A DNA stretch of 32,597 nt from Saccoglossus kowalevskii (GCF_000003605.2 NW_003153747.1:90810-123406), one strand, 5' to 3'; positions 18,899 to 29,533 are shown, counted from the first letter of the stretch. Translations and numbers: made by a program. Notes: a model not told the origin generated them from the letters alone.

Positions 18899-20133
18899 GT
18901 AGTACACAACGATTGAACAAAAACTCCTGAATCTAAGTGTGGTTGTTTCAAAATTGCGTCTTCTGCGTAATTTTTGAAGTTGGTCCACTCGTTGACGCTG
19001 TCTGCTGTTTTGTCTGACTGGTTTTCAATGAGAAAAAAATGGCCATACAGCGCTCGTATTTCATCATTTCTGTAGGTTGGCTGATCAGCATTGGCGAGTT
19101 TGTGTGGGTCAAAAATAATGAAGTGGGTGAGAATTCCAGTGTCTTCTTCTGGAAAGCGCTGCTCGATGTTGTTGACTAAAACTGATATATACTTGCTTCT
19201 GATGTGGCGTTGAAAAAAATCATCGTCGTCCGCACGTTTATTTATAGTAATGTCAACATCTCAAAGCTTGTTAATAAATACTGGTAGCTGTTCCAAATTT
19301 TCACCATCACTGGACTCCATGGCCGATATCGTTGACACAGTCGATGCGATCAATGGCTTCATTGCACTGAGTTCAAACTCGCTATCTTGGAAGGCTCGTG
19401 ACAGCTTGTTGACATTTGGGAGCAAGTCGCAGAGTAGTAACATTGTAGCAACAAACCTCCACGACATCATCAAGTTTTTCAAACCAACGGCCTTAGCTTC
19501 ACCCCGTTCTTCACCTTCTCTGTCCAAGCTTAATAACACGCTAATAAATGTGTTTTTTAGTCTGGTCACGCTCATCTCAATACTCAGCCACCTTGTCGAT
19601 GATGGCTCCACTGGCTTTAATTCTTTTTCATGCAACGCAGTTTGAATTGCGTGAAGCCCTGCCATACGAACTAGACTGTTGTTGAAAAAGTCATAAAACT
19701 GTCGCAAAATCGAAGTAAACCGTTTGACGTAGGGGACTGCGTTCGTTGCCTGTGACGATGCCAATTGTAGCCTGTGGGCACAACAATGAATTCCAATCGC
19801 TTTCGTTGCTAACTCTTGTAGCCGTTTTACCACACTGGATCGCTTTCCCATCATCACGGCTGCACCGTCTGTTCCAATACCAACAAGCCTTTTATAATCT
19901 AGTCCCTTCTCTTCCAAGTACGCTGTAATGTGTCGTGTTATTGTTTCAGCTCCGAGTGTTACTCTCTGATTGTTGTCGTCATCGGGCTTCAGGGGTTCAA
20001 TCATTTTCAAGAACTTGACTGTTAAATTGCCATCTGGTGTTATATATCTGCAATTTAAAGTTAATTGTTCGTTGACACTGACATCAGTTGTTTTGTCGAG
20101 CATGATCCCAAAAAAATCTGACTTCTTGAGTAC
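18899..20133 (-). pseudogene. hAT transposase, catalytic part
   Basis: The frame starts after the LTR with KKSDFFGIMLDKTTDVSVNE, where the Asp of DKTTD is the first catalytic acid. GIGTDGAAVMMG holds the second, followed by CCAHRLQLASSQA, the CxxH segment of hAT RNase H-like domains, and STRWLS. It is open to a TGA at 19261-19263 and then continues in the same frame (DVDITINKRADDDDFFQRHI to QPHLDSGVFVQSLCT) to another stop near 18898. The first stop probably replaced a sense codon. The upstream residues of the open frame (20134-20205) belong to the LTR. Confidence 0.85.
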
Positions 20134-20625
20134 TGTGGGGTTATGATTCGTGACTGGGTTATATTCAAAATAAGTAAGAAATGCCAGGCTATGCAAACAA
20201 ATCAATCATAGGAAACGAATACGTAAGTAATAAACACGTAAAAGTAGTTTATTACATCAATACAGTATATCCACTGATACACCGGAGAATTTACCATAAA
20301 GAGATATGAAAATAACTGTTGAACACAACAACGCGGTAAAGACTGGCGCTAAAACACTTGCGCGTCCTATTTATAGGATCGGTGGGATTCTGAACCCTAG
20401 GCGGGAATGTCCCTCATTGTTCGAAAGTTACCATTATAGAAATGCGTAATAAAGTGGTGTTTTCTATCATGTTCGCACTTGTGTCACCAACATGTCTATT
20501 TATAGACGTGGTTTAAAGCAAAAATGGTACATGTAATCAAATATATAAAGTACAGTATTTAAGAAACTTCGATAATACAATAATCAGTGTTTTCAATAAT
20601 AACGATCAAATTGCTTAACACGACA
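20134..20625 (-). mobile_element. Solo LTR inserted in the hAT transposase gene
   Basis: On the minus strand the element begins TGTCGTGTTAAG at 20625 and ends ACCCCACA at 20134, with TG...CA ends and 492 bp length. AGTAC flanks it on both sides (20129-20133 and 20626-20630), a perfect 5-bp target duplication. Inside are two TATA-like boxes (CTATAAATAG twice) and AATAAA, the usual parts of an LTR. No internal coding region accompanies it, so it is the remnant of recombination between two LTRs. Family is not determined. The exact duplication suggests it is younger than the hAT it broke; its age cannot be dated without a partner LTR. Confidence 0.85.
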
Positions 20626-20630
20626 AGTAC

Positions 20631-21341
20631 GTCGATGGTTTCACTCTCAAGTACAGACGAAAGAATGCCGGTCATTTCTTGAATCGACTTGTCACTACAA
20701 TATGTTGCATTTTTACTGACGTGAAGATCGTCTTTCACGGACATACCAAGCTGCGTTAATAGATCCAACATCGGTTCAAAGTTAGTCGTATGTGGTATTC
20801 TTCGCTTTGCTAAAAAATACAGCACTTGAAAAGCGGATGTTATGGCGTCATTGTTTACTTCTGGCTGTATAACCTCGGCAATATTTTGACTGGAAATAGA
20901 AGTCAGTTCCCGTCTCGTAGCTTCGTGGTGTGCTGCTGTCTGCTCATGGTCTTTGATGCTGCCTAATCTCAGTCGTTTACATGGCGTTTTATTCCATATG
21001 TCACGATCATTCGGCAACATATTAAACTTCTGACATAACTTGCAATACATTCCATCGCCTTGGTGAAAGTACAAACATGATATGCGACCAGTGATCCACT
21101 CATTGCGAAAGTTCGAAGCTTGGGCTCTACGTGGAGATGATGGTTTGTCGTTACTTTCCACTCTGGATTTCTTTGGTGTCGGCACAGCATTCTCTTTATC
21201 GGAAGCAACGGTACTCTTACGCTTTGTAGAGGTGATGAACTTCAGTAACGACATGCTGGTTGTATAAAAGCAACAAAGACTCGGGAACAGTTTACTAAGT
21301 AAAGTTTGGCAATCAGACAGTACTTCTCTCTTGCTAGGCAA
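20631..21341 (-). pseudogene. hAT transposase, N-terminal part with TTF-type zinc finger
   Basis: From the ATG at 21341 the frame reads a basic N-terminus (KRKSTVASDKENAVPTPKKS), then a TTF/BED-like finger: WITGRISCLYFHQGDGMYCK, LCQKFN, and a later H-x3-H-H region (HEQTAAHHEAT), then the helical segment FLAKRRIPHTTNFEPMLDLL typical of KIAA1586/ZMYM-like hAT transposases. The match stops at VLESETIDVL; the residues after it come from the inserted LTR. A second in-frame ATG (MSLLKFITST) about 30 residues in is an alternative start. Confidence 0.8.
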
Positions 21342-21633
21342 TCGGGAAATGGTGTGTTACATGCATTTTGTTCTCTTTTGATTTCACAACTAATAAAAGA
21401 GGTGCTAAATGTTTCAATTAAATCGACAAGACTGTTTTTATTTCATGTACGACGCGACCGTCACTCAAAATAGCCGTTGTGTTAATCACTTGGGATGGGA
21501 TATCACTTGGCCGGCACGCAGTGACATGCAAGTTTTGAGAACAATAGTGCTGGTCACGTACTTTTTGTGATGGTTGCAAATTCTGAGTACTGGTCGCATG
21601 CGACCAGCGCCGACCAGCGTGGGCAGATCCCTG

Positions 21634-21715
21634 ATATCTATAATATCTCGAGCACTATTGAAGTTAGAGACATGGAAATAACGCTATAGTGAGGGCATTG
21701 GACAAGACCATCTTG
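21634..21715 (-). repeat. Satellite monomer, part beyond the hAT insertion
   Basis: TATAATATCTCGAGCACTATT and GAGGGCATTGGACAAGA continue the reverse monomer interrupted at 18240. Confidence 0.8.
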
Positions 21716-23009
21716 TAACCAACATGTATAAAGTTTGCACAAATCAAATCTTCAAAACTTTTTTTTCAAATTCAATGGTATTATGGCCCTTTATTTGAAA
21801 ACCGTTAATAGCTGCTATGCAGCTATATTTTTGTATTTACTTTATTTTTCTTGACATTTACTCTCGGCGCAACAAAGGCATCTTTATAAATACTAAAATG
21901 GCACTAGATCTAGTGCTAAAATGGCACTAGGTCTAGTGCTAAAATGTGCACAGTGCGAGTGGCATTGTTATTGCATTGTCAACGATGTCGAATAATAGGA
22001 GGGGCATCGACAACCACTTTCATATGCAAACTACAAACAGTATAAAACATTGGCAATATGCGCGAGATGTTCATAATAATACTTTCTTTATATAATACCG
22101 GATTCTACCGTAAATTCGCCCATCCGAAAAATCGCCCTCAGGATTTCACGGCTGGTGGAGCTCATTTGGGGTTCAAAATTTCAAAAAATAATCATTAAAT
22201 ATTTTAAGTATCCAACTACGTAGACTTCCAACGCCATCAGTTGGGCCACCCAAGAAGAAAAAAAAACTATTGCAGAATTAACAATAATTAATAATTCTTG
22301 ATGAAATAAGAAGTAGACCGCCTGAAATTTCATTACAATGTCGCCCAGTGTCATTTATCAAATACATTTGTTTTTATTTTATTGGTAACGAAAGTATATT
22401 TTAAATGAATTTAAATTGTTATGAAATTCAAATAAAATTCAACTTAGTTTCATCGTAAGCAAATGATTTCGATCGCATATAATCGCTCTATGCTGTATGG
22501 TGTCCGCCATGTTTCTCTTGCATAAGTTGAGGTCAAATTGCTAATTAACCAATCAAAATGCTGGATGATGCCAATGTGTTCAAATCACCATAGCTCACCA
22601 GAGCTGATAGCTTATTTCACGGTTACTAAAAGTAACCGTAATTATTTAAATATGTTAATGTTATTGAACGCAACACGGAAGAGATTTGTAGTACGATCTT
22701 TTGGCTTGGATTTTGATGGGGAAATGGCATGATTTTTTTTTTTCAAATTTAAAAATAGTTGTTTTCAAAAGATGAGTTGAGCATTAGAAGAATAATTTAA
22801 CATTGTTTATAGTGACAACAGCGCTTTGTCCAAACGAAGCTTACCCATTCACACTAGTCACAATAAACACGCTCTTGAATAAAAACTTAAATAGACTATT
22901 TTTGACGTCAGGAAAGATTGAAATGTCCGAAAAATTACGCCAAAATAAACGAACATTGACAAACGATCATAGGGTAAAGCTAAAACAATAGATCATGGCT
23001 TCTTCCTTA
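21716..23009. other. No gene recognised; contains left half of an inverted pair
   Basis: AT-rich sequence with short open frames only. The part at 21850-21965 pairs with 23935-24095 (separate entry). Confidence 0.5.
21850..21965 (+). repeat. Inverted repeat partner with 16-bp palindromes
   Basis: The stretch CATTTACTCTCGGCGCAACA, the unit AAAATGGCACTAGATCTAGTGC repeated twice with one base changed, and GTGCGAGTGG recur in reverse complement at 23935-24095. GCACTAGATCTAGTGC at 21901-21916 is a perfect 16-bp palindrome; the second copy at 21924-21939 (GCACTAGGTCTAGTGC) is one base off. The pair encloses about 2 kb and may be the ends of a non-autonomous DNA element, but clean termini and a target duplication were not found. 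Confidence 0.6.
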
Positions 23010-23013
23010 GTAC

Positions 23014-23678
23014 TATCAGGGGAGAAATTCTTCTCCTCTGGGTTCTCCACACTTGTCAGGGGGGAATCTCGTCTCATCTCTCTATCGCGTCCCCTTGAGG
23101 TACGGGATCGGGAAAGTCACTTTAACTTTACAGTCAAATAAGACACACACAACGAAATACGTTTCAGCTCTTGTCTTAGTCGGTCAATCGAGCACTCTAT
23201 AAGACACAGCGCCCTGGGGAAATATCCCCAAGACTATCGCAAGGCTGACCCAACACTCTCTTAGACTGCGTCAACACTCGCCCCGAGTCTCTCCAGGACT
23301 CGACTCTCGACCGCGTCTATCGTGGAGTATTCGCCAAGACCAACTCAAACTCTCTTTATTCATTTTCAAAACTCTAACCAATTACAAAACAGTAAAAAGA
23401 CTCTAGGGGTAACCTTCAATCATAAAGCCAATCACACTAAGTACTGAATACGTCATATCTTTTGATTAATCGTTCACTACATTAATAACTACGAATACCA
23501 ACTGTAAGAATTAATAGTCAGAATAGCGACGGTTATCTGGTAATTAGTTCCAAATCACTGAGCCAAGTTCCGTCCAAAACTTCAAATAGGCCTAAACGAT
23601 GACAGACATAACACAGCAATTCGCTAATAATCAACTAATTAAGTCGATTAACAGATACGCGAAAACAAATTCATGACA
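23014..23678 (-). mobile_element. Probable solo LTR, minus orientation
   Basis: The segment is flanked by GTAC on both sides (23010-23013 and 23679-23682), a 4-bp duplication of the size some Gypsy-type elements make. It starts TATCA and ends TGACA on the plus strand, close to the inverted TGTCA/TGACA expected. On the minus strand AATAAA lies at 23355-23360, about midway, as a polyA signal between U3/R and U5 would. The GC-richer composition of 23040-23340 differs from its neighbours. No internal coding region accompanies it. An alternative left end is the TGTCAGGGG at 23054, which lacks a matching duplication. Confidence 0.55.
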
Positions 23679-23934
23679 GTACCTCCATGGTACAATGTAA
23701 AAACAGGATTGCGTGAATCCACTTTTACCATTGGTTGATTATGTACGCTAAGGTCAATGTCATGACAACCAGACAACGGTTCATTTTCTGTCTAGTTCCC
23801 AGTGGTACTAAGCAACATGCCCATTCACAGGGTGCCGTACACACAAAATCCACCGAGCTTTGCAGGGACCCGGGACTTAGATTAGCAGTATACACATTTT
23901 TTATTTAGTTCATATATGGCATCATAATTTGCCA

Positions 23935-24095
23935 TTTTAGCACTAGATCTAGTCCTTTTTCGGATTAGTGCTACTAGCACTAACCACTCGCACTATATCC
24001 ATTTCGACACATTTACATACCTCCACACTGTGCTCGTTGATTGGCTCGTTTGAAATTTACCAATATGCATTTGTTGCGCCAAGAGTAAATGGTCA
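23935..24095 (-). repeat. Inverted repeat partner of 21850-21965
   Basis: In reverse complement it reads ACTCTTGGCGCAACAAATGC, TATAGTGCGAGTGG and GGACTAGATCTAGTGCTAAA, matching 21850-21965 in the same order for the first block but with extra sequence between blocks. Confidence 0.55.
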
Positions 24096-24119
24096 TTGAT
24101 TTGTTTGTGTTTGTATTTA

Positions 24120-25805
24120 ATTCATCTATTTTACCAGCAGCGATACATTTTCGCAACAAATTGTTCACAGGTCTTTATATTCAAAGCCAAATACCGGAAA
24201 AGGCTGAATAAAATGCATTGCCCGGATGCGCTCACTGGTTGCAAAAGTTGTAAGTTGGGTGTTGTTTTTTTTCGCTGAAAACACTTGTGTTTAGAAGTGG
24301 GTATGTAAATAGAAAAACAATGGTTTAGAAGTGTGTATGGTTTACGAGAGGTGGGCTTCACACCCTCACTCACTTAATGTGGAAGTATGATTGAAATGAA
24401 CTCTATTTTATTTACTTTTTTTCTCAGCACGAAACCAATATTTGTCTTGGGTTTTGACATTTTATAATTCAAAACATATCATTAAAAATTGGTGGGCTGA
24501 TTTGGTATTTGTCACACCGCATTTTATTAATGTTAAATTGGGCGATTTTTATGGATGCTCTTTTTGATCATAAATGCAAATGGCGACGTTTTTAAATGAC
24601 AATGTACGCTAGTCAGTGCTAAAACATCATTTATATACAAAAATTGAATCATTGTTTTAGACTTTTGCATCGAATAAAGTCATTAGTAGTTGTATAGTTG
24701 ACTTGAACTGTTACAAACTCCCAAGAATCAGAAATATCACAGATTTTTCGATCGACCACGTTAACATGAACGACGCCGTTTTGACTAGATTTTGTTAGTG
24801 ATATCAGCATGTTGGTACGCGTCGTTTTTTCCTTATTAAAACTAGAAGATGAAAATAATTCTCGATATTAATCTTTACATAGCAGGAACTGAATGTTTAT
24901 GAGTTGGTAGGTTGGTTTGGATGCGTATCAGGGTTCAAAAACCCCAAATTTCATAGTGCTAATTTTGTTTACATGTTTTGTTACGTTAAATTTAAGCATT
25001 ACTAATTTAGTTATTTTGTATATTTTTTTATAACAATTATTTCCTTTTACCAATGCATCAAATTTCACCAAACGGACCATTCAAACAGCCTCTTCCATCT
25101 CCTCCTCTAGTATTGCATATCCAACATTGTTATATTTGTGTTATATGTAATTAAAATGTCGGTCCTACTTAATGAGACTAATGCAAATATATTTACACCA
25201 TTGCTGTGCTAACATTTTTAATTTAATTATTATTGCTATTTGTAATTAATATTTTGTTTGGGTGTTATCGATTCGTTGGTCTCGCCTTACCCGCATCCAA
25301 TCTGCATGTATGCTGTAACTGCTTTGTTGGAAAGACACGACAGAACAAAACATTAAACACATCCTGTCCTAATCATGCCAGTCCCGCCATAATATAATAT
25401 TACATTGTTCAATTGAATTGTTATTAATTTAATTTGTCGATTAATATACGGGCCCTAGATGATAAATAATAAATAATAATCTGCAGGAATTACGTCATAA
25501 AATCCACTGGTATTGATAATGCCATAATATGGAGGAGTAATTAATATAGAGCATGGGAACTTCAGTCAAAGGGTTAATACATTCCACAAAACAAACAAGA
25601 AATCAACAATTATCTTTAACTACTCACCCTCTGTCAAAACTTTATCCAGAGTTTCATAGGTTAAAGACCTGGGTGTTCATCTCACCCGAAATCTGAACTT
25701 CATCAAAGATAATATCAATGCCATTTTTTGTTTTGTCAAACGGGTGTTAATATGCATAATTGTCATCTCTCAAACACTGTTGCAGATAGGGACTGTTACA
25801 TCTGA
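24120..25805 (-). repeat. Right arm of the rearranged inverted duplication
   Basis: In reverse complement the order is satellite (25800-25755), block B (25750-25440), block D (25445-25170, opposite in orientation to the left arm), then block E (24965-24130). Shared phrases with the left arm include ACTCACCCTCTGTCAAAAC, GTTGACTTGAAC and GCATCGAATAAAGTCATTAG (as read on this strand). Compared with the left arm it lacks the 260-bp TTAA insertion, the MITE and the GACGTG minisatellite, and it has extra pieces of about 170 bp (24715-24885) and about 200 bp (24150-24380). Confidence 0.7.
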
Positions 25806-25911
25806 TGTCACCAGATGAAGCTGGATTTAACCAATGAAACTCACATACACTATAGTGCAAGTGAACAACAAGCCCGCCATTTTATTGACCCTTGACCCTA
25901 TCTCAAGTCCG

Positions 25912-25925
25912 CCACTAGATGGCGC
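25912..25925 (+). promoter_or_regulatory. CTCF-like motif
   Basis: CCACTAGATGGCGC matches the commonly used CTCF core consensus CCASYAGRKGGCRS at every position. CTCF is widespread in bilaterians and often marks domain boundaries. A single motif may be chance or part of a repeat. Confidence 0.35.
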
Positions 25926-25954
25926 TATAATTCATAACATGATTTTATTTCCAA

Positions 25955-26211
25955 TATTTTACTCCCCAAAGAAATCATTACCAACCTGCAAAAATTCACA
26001 TATTTAATGAAAAGTAATGACAGAAATATAATAAAACTTTTAGGGGAATTTTTACATAAATCATTTATTTTAAGAAATGAGCTTTTTTTGGATATAATAC
26101 CTTGACTCTTTTTTTCTATTTTTTACGTTATCGTACTTTGATTTTTTTAATCACTTATATATTTATTGCTGTAAACCAATAGAACATTTGTTATTCTAAG
26201 GATGCAATAAA

Positions 26212-26280
<69 letters not shown>
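25955..26280 (+). mobile_element. LINE 3' end with (TTA)n tail
   Basis: The plus strand reads ILLPKEIITNLQKFTYLMKS, then NDRNIIKLLGEFLHKSFILR and NELFLDIIP before a stop near 26107, the short C-terminus found in LINE proteins of the CR1/L2-like broad group. A short 3' UTR follows, with AATAAAG just before a (TTA)n run at 26213-26280, the microsatellite-type tail of such elements. It is strongly 5'-truncated and unlike the LINE at 13755 in its 3' end. Confidence 0.7.
26213..26280. repeat. (TTA)n microsatellite at a LINE tail
   Basis: About 22 uninterrupted TTA units directly after GCAATAAAG. Confidence 0.97.
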
Positions 26281-28006
26281 ACACATACAACATATACTAT
26301 TACCTGGATATGACATCCCTCCCCTTTCAGAGTGATGCTACATATCACCATGGTAAAAGTTGACTTTATAACAATGAACTCAGCAACATAAAATTTTTAA
26401 CAACATTCAGGTTAACAATATTGTTCTCAACTAAATTTGCATAGTCTGCACTCAAAAGTTCAACAGTAATTATAAACTTCATAACTCAAAAAACAGTTCT
26501 CAGTGTCACATTGTATAATCAGAGGTACTTTACCGGTATAATTCTTATTATACTGCATGTCCTATATATTCAGTTCATGATGAAATTATCAAATATCTTT
26601 GGCTTAATTCTCTCCCTGGTGAGTCAACATGTGTTTTTACCAGTTATTGACTCACATGGGGATTTAACAGGTGATTTAGGCTCATTTGGCTCTACCAAAG
26701 AATCATGGGACTCTACTGCTCGACTATCAATGTGATATTTTTTTACATGTGACGAATTACGATCATACTAGACACCCTTCGGTGACTCAACAGTTACCTT
26801 ACTATAAACAAAATACAACAACCTAGCAATATGACGAGCACCTCTGTTTGTGCATAGCTTGGTGAGTGTACGTGGAAGTTCAACATGCAAACACCAGATG
26901 TTGTATTTTTTAAGGATTACAAAGAATTTACATTATTTTGCATTTTTTTGTAATTCAACTATACTATTGTTTTACTAGAATAAAATGTGAAAATATAAAT
27001 ATAAGATACCTACATAACATGTATCATTTCAATTGAGCTGGAAGTTTTCAAGAAGTCGTCAGAAATAGCAGTTTTGACAAAAATGACCTAAAATATTCAC
27101 AAAAATAAAATCATTCAAGCTAGTAGTATACTAAACACTGTAAACATTAAAACACTCAGGCTACTGGTTTTCAAGAAGATAAAAATGCAATTCTTGAAGG
27201 GGAGAACACCGGGAAGTATATGACACCGGAAATAATATCACAGGTTAAGTTCGACATTAATCCCTAGCCTGATTCGCGTTACACAACCCCAGAAGATTTG
27301 TCACATCAGAACGCGTTGACCGGAGGATTATTCAATGTGTGATATTGTTTGATTCTTAAACACAAATTGTCAAATATATTTGGAAAAAAATGTAAAATGT
27401 AATTATCTGTAAAGTGTAAAACCCTATTTTTTTTACTGTAAATTGAAGTTTCATTTTATTTCTTGTAAAAACATAAAATGCCTTTTTTATTTTCTGTAAC
27501 CTATACCAACTATTCCCCCTTGCCCACCCTCTTGAAAGCCTAATAAAAGTTCGGCAACTTATAACATAATGTAACATAACAATATAATATGAGAGCTGAA
27601 AATCCAAATAAATCGATTAGTATTATTTTTTTCAAGATTTTCCATCGCGATGAAAAAAAAAAATAGGAAAAAAAAATAGGAAAAAAATAAATAAAAAATA
27701 GTCCTGATTAATTTGGATTTTCAACCCTCGTGTGATTGTAACGGTGTTTGCATATGCCCCTGCCTATTCTACCCCTCACCCGTATGTCAAAGTGATTTAA
27801 AACTGACGAAACATATAATTCCACTCACATTTACACATAATTAAAACTATCTTATTCCACTTATTATACTTGTAGCATTAAATATTATACATAAAATCAA
27901 GTGATGATAATGGCAAAATGTTGACATGCGGGTAGCGTATCAGCCTATGCGTACAACGCTGAGAAAACATGCATTGAACAAACTAACTTTCCAGGAAAGT
28001 ATCAAA
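26281..28006. other. No gene recognised
   Basis: AT-rich sequence with poly-A stretches (27650-27710 has GAAAAAAA-type repeats). A signal-like start MMKLSNIFGLILSL at 26578 is followed by GTGAGT, but no partner exon was found. Confidence 0.45.
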
Positions 28007-28070
28007 ATGGCCGCGCGGATATCTGTTGGTTGCATTGTTGTGCTGACCCCGGATAAAAATCCAGTAACAG
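28007..28070 (+). CDS. Candidate first exon A of the KLHDC10-like gene
   Basis: ATGGCCGCGCGG in context CAAAATGG opens a frame MAARISVGCIVVLTPDKNPV followed by Thr and a strong donor CAG|GTGAGT in phase 1. That phase matches the acceptor at 31434. The peptide is not recognised and resembles no known KLHDC10 N-terminus, so the link is inferred from phase, strand and position. It could belong to another transcript. Confidence 0.3.
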
Positions 28071-28240
28071 GTGAGTACTGTACACCTAATGTAAATATAC
28101 AAAATATTAGCTAGATTTTTTGGCTGGTGTTCAATTGGCGGTCTATTGCCCAACAATTGTTTCCCAGTTATTGATAACTATAGAAGTGGGTAGTCGTCCC
28201 GGGGTTGTCGTGCGTGTGCTGTTTGGTTTAGTTCACTCAC

Positions 28241-28249
28241 ACTTCCGGG
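28241..28249 (+). promoter_or_regulatory. ETS-type site in a CpG-richer stretch
   Basis: ACTTCCGGG is a standard ETS/GABP core, common in promoters of broadly expressed genes. The surrounding 28190-28350 is richer in CpG than the rest of this part of the window, consistent with a promoter or 5' UTR. Confidence 0.35.
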
Positions 28250-28371
28250 TTCTGGTCCGGAGCGTGTGGGCTAAAGGACAGCTCCACCGAGTTCGGATAG
28301 TCAAATTTTGGTCTCGCTCTGCCAGCCTGTGTTTTCTTCGTCGTTTTCCAGACACAAATGCAGCGTCAGTG

Positions 28372-28408
28372 ATGAAAAAACTCGCAAAGCAGAGCAAAAA
28401 TACTACTG
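28372..28408 (+). CDS. Candidate first exon B of the KLHDC10-like gene
   Basis: ATG at 28372 encodes MKKLAKQSKNTT plus one base, ending at a weaker donor ACTG|GTAACA, also phase 1. It lies about 120 bp after the ETS-like site, as a first coding exon could. A short upstream ATG (28360s, MQRQ-stop) precedes it. It competes with candidate A; only one, or neither, may be right. Confidence 0.28.
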
Positions 28409-28837
28409 GTAACACCTGAGCGGGCGAATTACCACTTGGCGGTGACCAGTGACTGTTACAGTGACTGTAAAGTAATAATATTATGAGTGTTTCCTTTATA
28501 AGCACTGTGAGAAATTTACAATGCAACAATGTTTTTGTTTATATGAAAATCTAGTGTTCGAACACAACGGTAATTCAGGTTTTTGGCGTCATCCAGCTAA
28601 CATAGTTATTTTACACAAACTTAAAATTCAGTGAAAACCAAAACTCAATCGTGGAAATGCGGGTGAATCAGCTTGGAAGAGAATATCTTCTGGTAAACCT
28701 TGTCATTTCAGACCCTGGAATGATCTCTTCCTAGTGAATGACATTTATTATTATTAATTTTACTGTAATATTATTATTGTATCAATTGCATATGGGTATG
28801 CAAGACATTTTGAGTGAGAATTAAGGTCCACATTTGA
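28409..28837. other. No gene recognised
   Basis: Presumed intron or intergenic sequence with no domain or repeat identified. Confidence 0.4.
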
Positions 28838-29529
28838 GGTAGCAAGAAGGGAAATTTTCATTTTTTTCTAGATTTTTCAAAAATTTATAAAACGGTTACT
28901 TAAGACCATGATACATCATCCCAGTTTTTCAAAAGATCAAAATATATTAGAGTATGGTTATAATAATGCAGCAAATCTACATTGTTTTACTATCCAAAAC
29001 TGTTTTTCGTGTTTTTCTCGAATTTTAATTCAGTGCGGCTCATTGGGACCGCCGTCAAATCAAATGCATTCGGGCTATGACATCCAGACTCGCATTTATC
29101 GTTTAAAAGATAATGATGGGACGAAATGTGTCTGGGTTTTTAAAGAAAATGCTTTGTCACAGAATAATAGTCTGTTAAATGTGCCAAGTGTGAAATAATT
29201 AGGGGACAAAAAAACAAACCTGTGTAGAAATCAGAAAAATATGTTTTTTGATTACCAGGGACACATTTCAATGGACTTGATTACGGACAATACATGACGT
29301 AAATTTCATTCAGAAATTCCGCATTGTGCTCTCACAATCGCGGATTTAGTCTTTTTTACAAGGTTCACCTTTTTTGTTGTCATGTGGTACTTAAGTAAAC
29401 AATGGCTGTCCAGTCTATACTGTGTCTATACTTATGCTTTTGAAGCATATACGTTATATTACGGTTCTGAATGAAACAACAGACAGAGAATGCTTTGTTC
29501 AAAAACGTCATCAAACCCTTCTCGCTACC
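28838..29529. mobile_element. TTAA-flanked TIR element, about 690 bp
   Basis: The left end is GGTAGCAAGAAGGG (28838-28851) and the right end CCCTTCTCGCTACC (29516-29529), an inverted repeat matching at 13 of 14 positions. The flanks are TTGA (28834-28837) and TTAA (29530-29533), consistent with a TTAA duplication in which one copy has changed. Kolobok- and piggyBac-type elements target TTAA. The internal 96-residue open frame at 28908-29198 has no recognisable domain, so the element is probably non-autonomous. Confidence 0.55.
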
Positions 29530-29533
29530 TTAA

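Larger units (their letters stand above)
18241..21633 (-). mobile_element. hAT DNA transposon, about 3.4 kb, with TIRs and 5-bp target duplication
   Basis: The left end reads CAGGGATTTGCCCAGC and the reverse complement of the right end reads CAGGGATCTGCCCACGC; GCTGGTCG follows a few bases in at both ends. CAGGG starts fit hAT elements. The bases before the left end and after the right end are both ATATC, a 5-bp duplication, whereas classical hATs duplicate 8 bp. A few hAT lineages are known to use 5 or 6. The host site is a 125-bp satellite monomer. The transposase gene runs on the minus strand, in several pieces, with a solo LTR inserted in it, so the copy is dead. Confidence 0.85.

Noticed and set aside
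19250-19928. Plus-strand open frames over the transposase
   Set aside because: They are antisense shadows of the hAT catalytic region, which shows real motifs on the minus strand.
26578-26624. Signal-peptide-like start MMKLSNIFGLILSL followed by GTGAGT
   Set aside because: No second exon with matching phase or recognisable domain was found before the next gene.
28908-29198. 96-residue open frame
   Set aside because: It lies inside a TTAA-flanked repeat element and has no recognisable domain.
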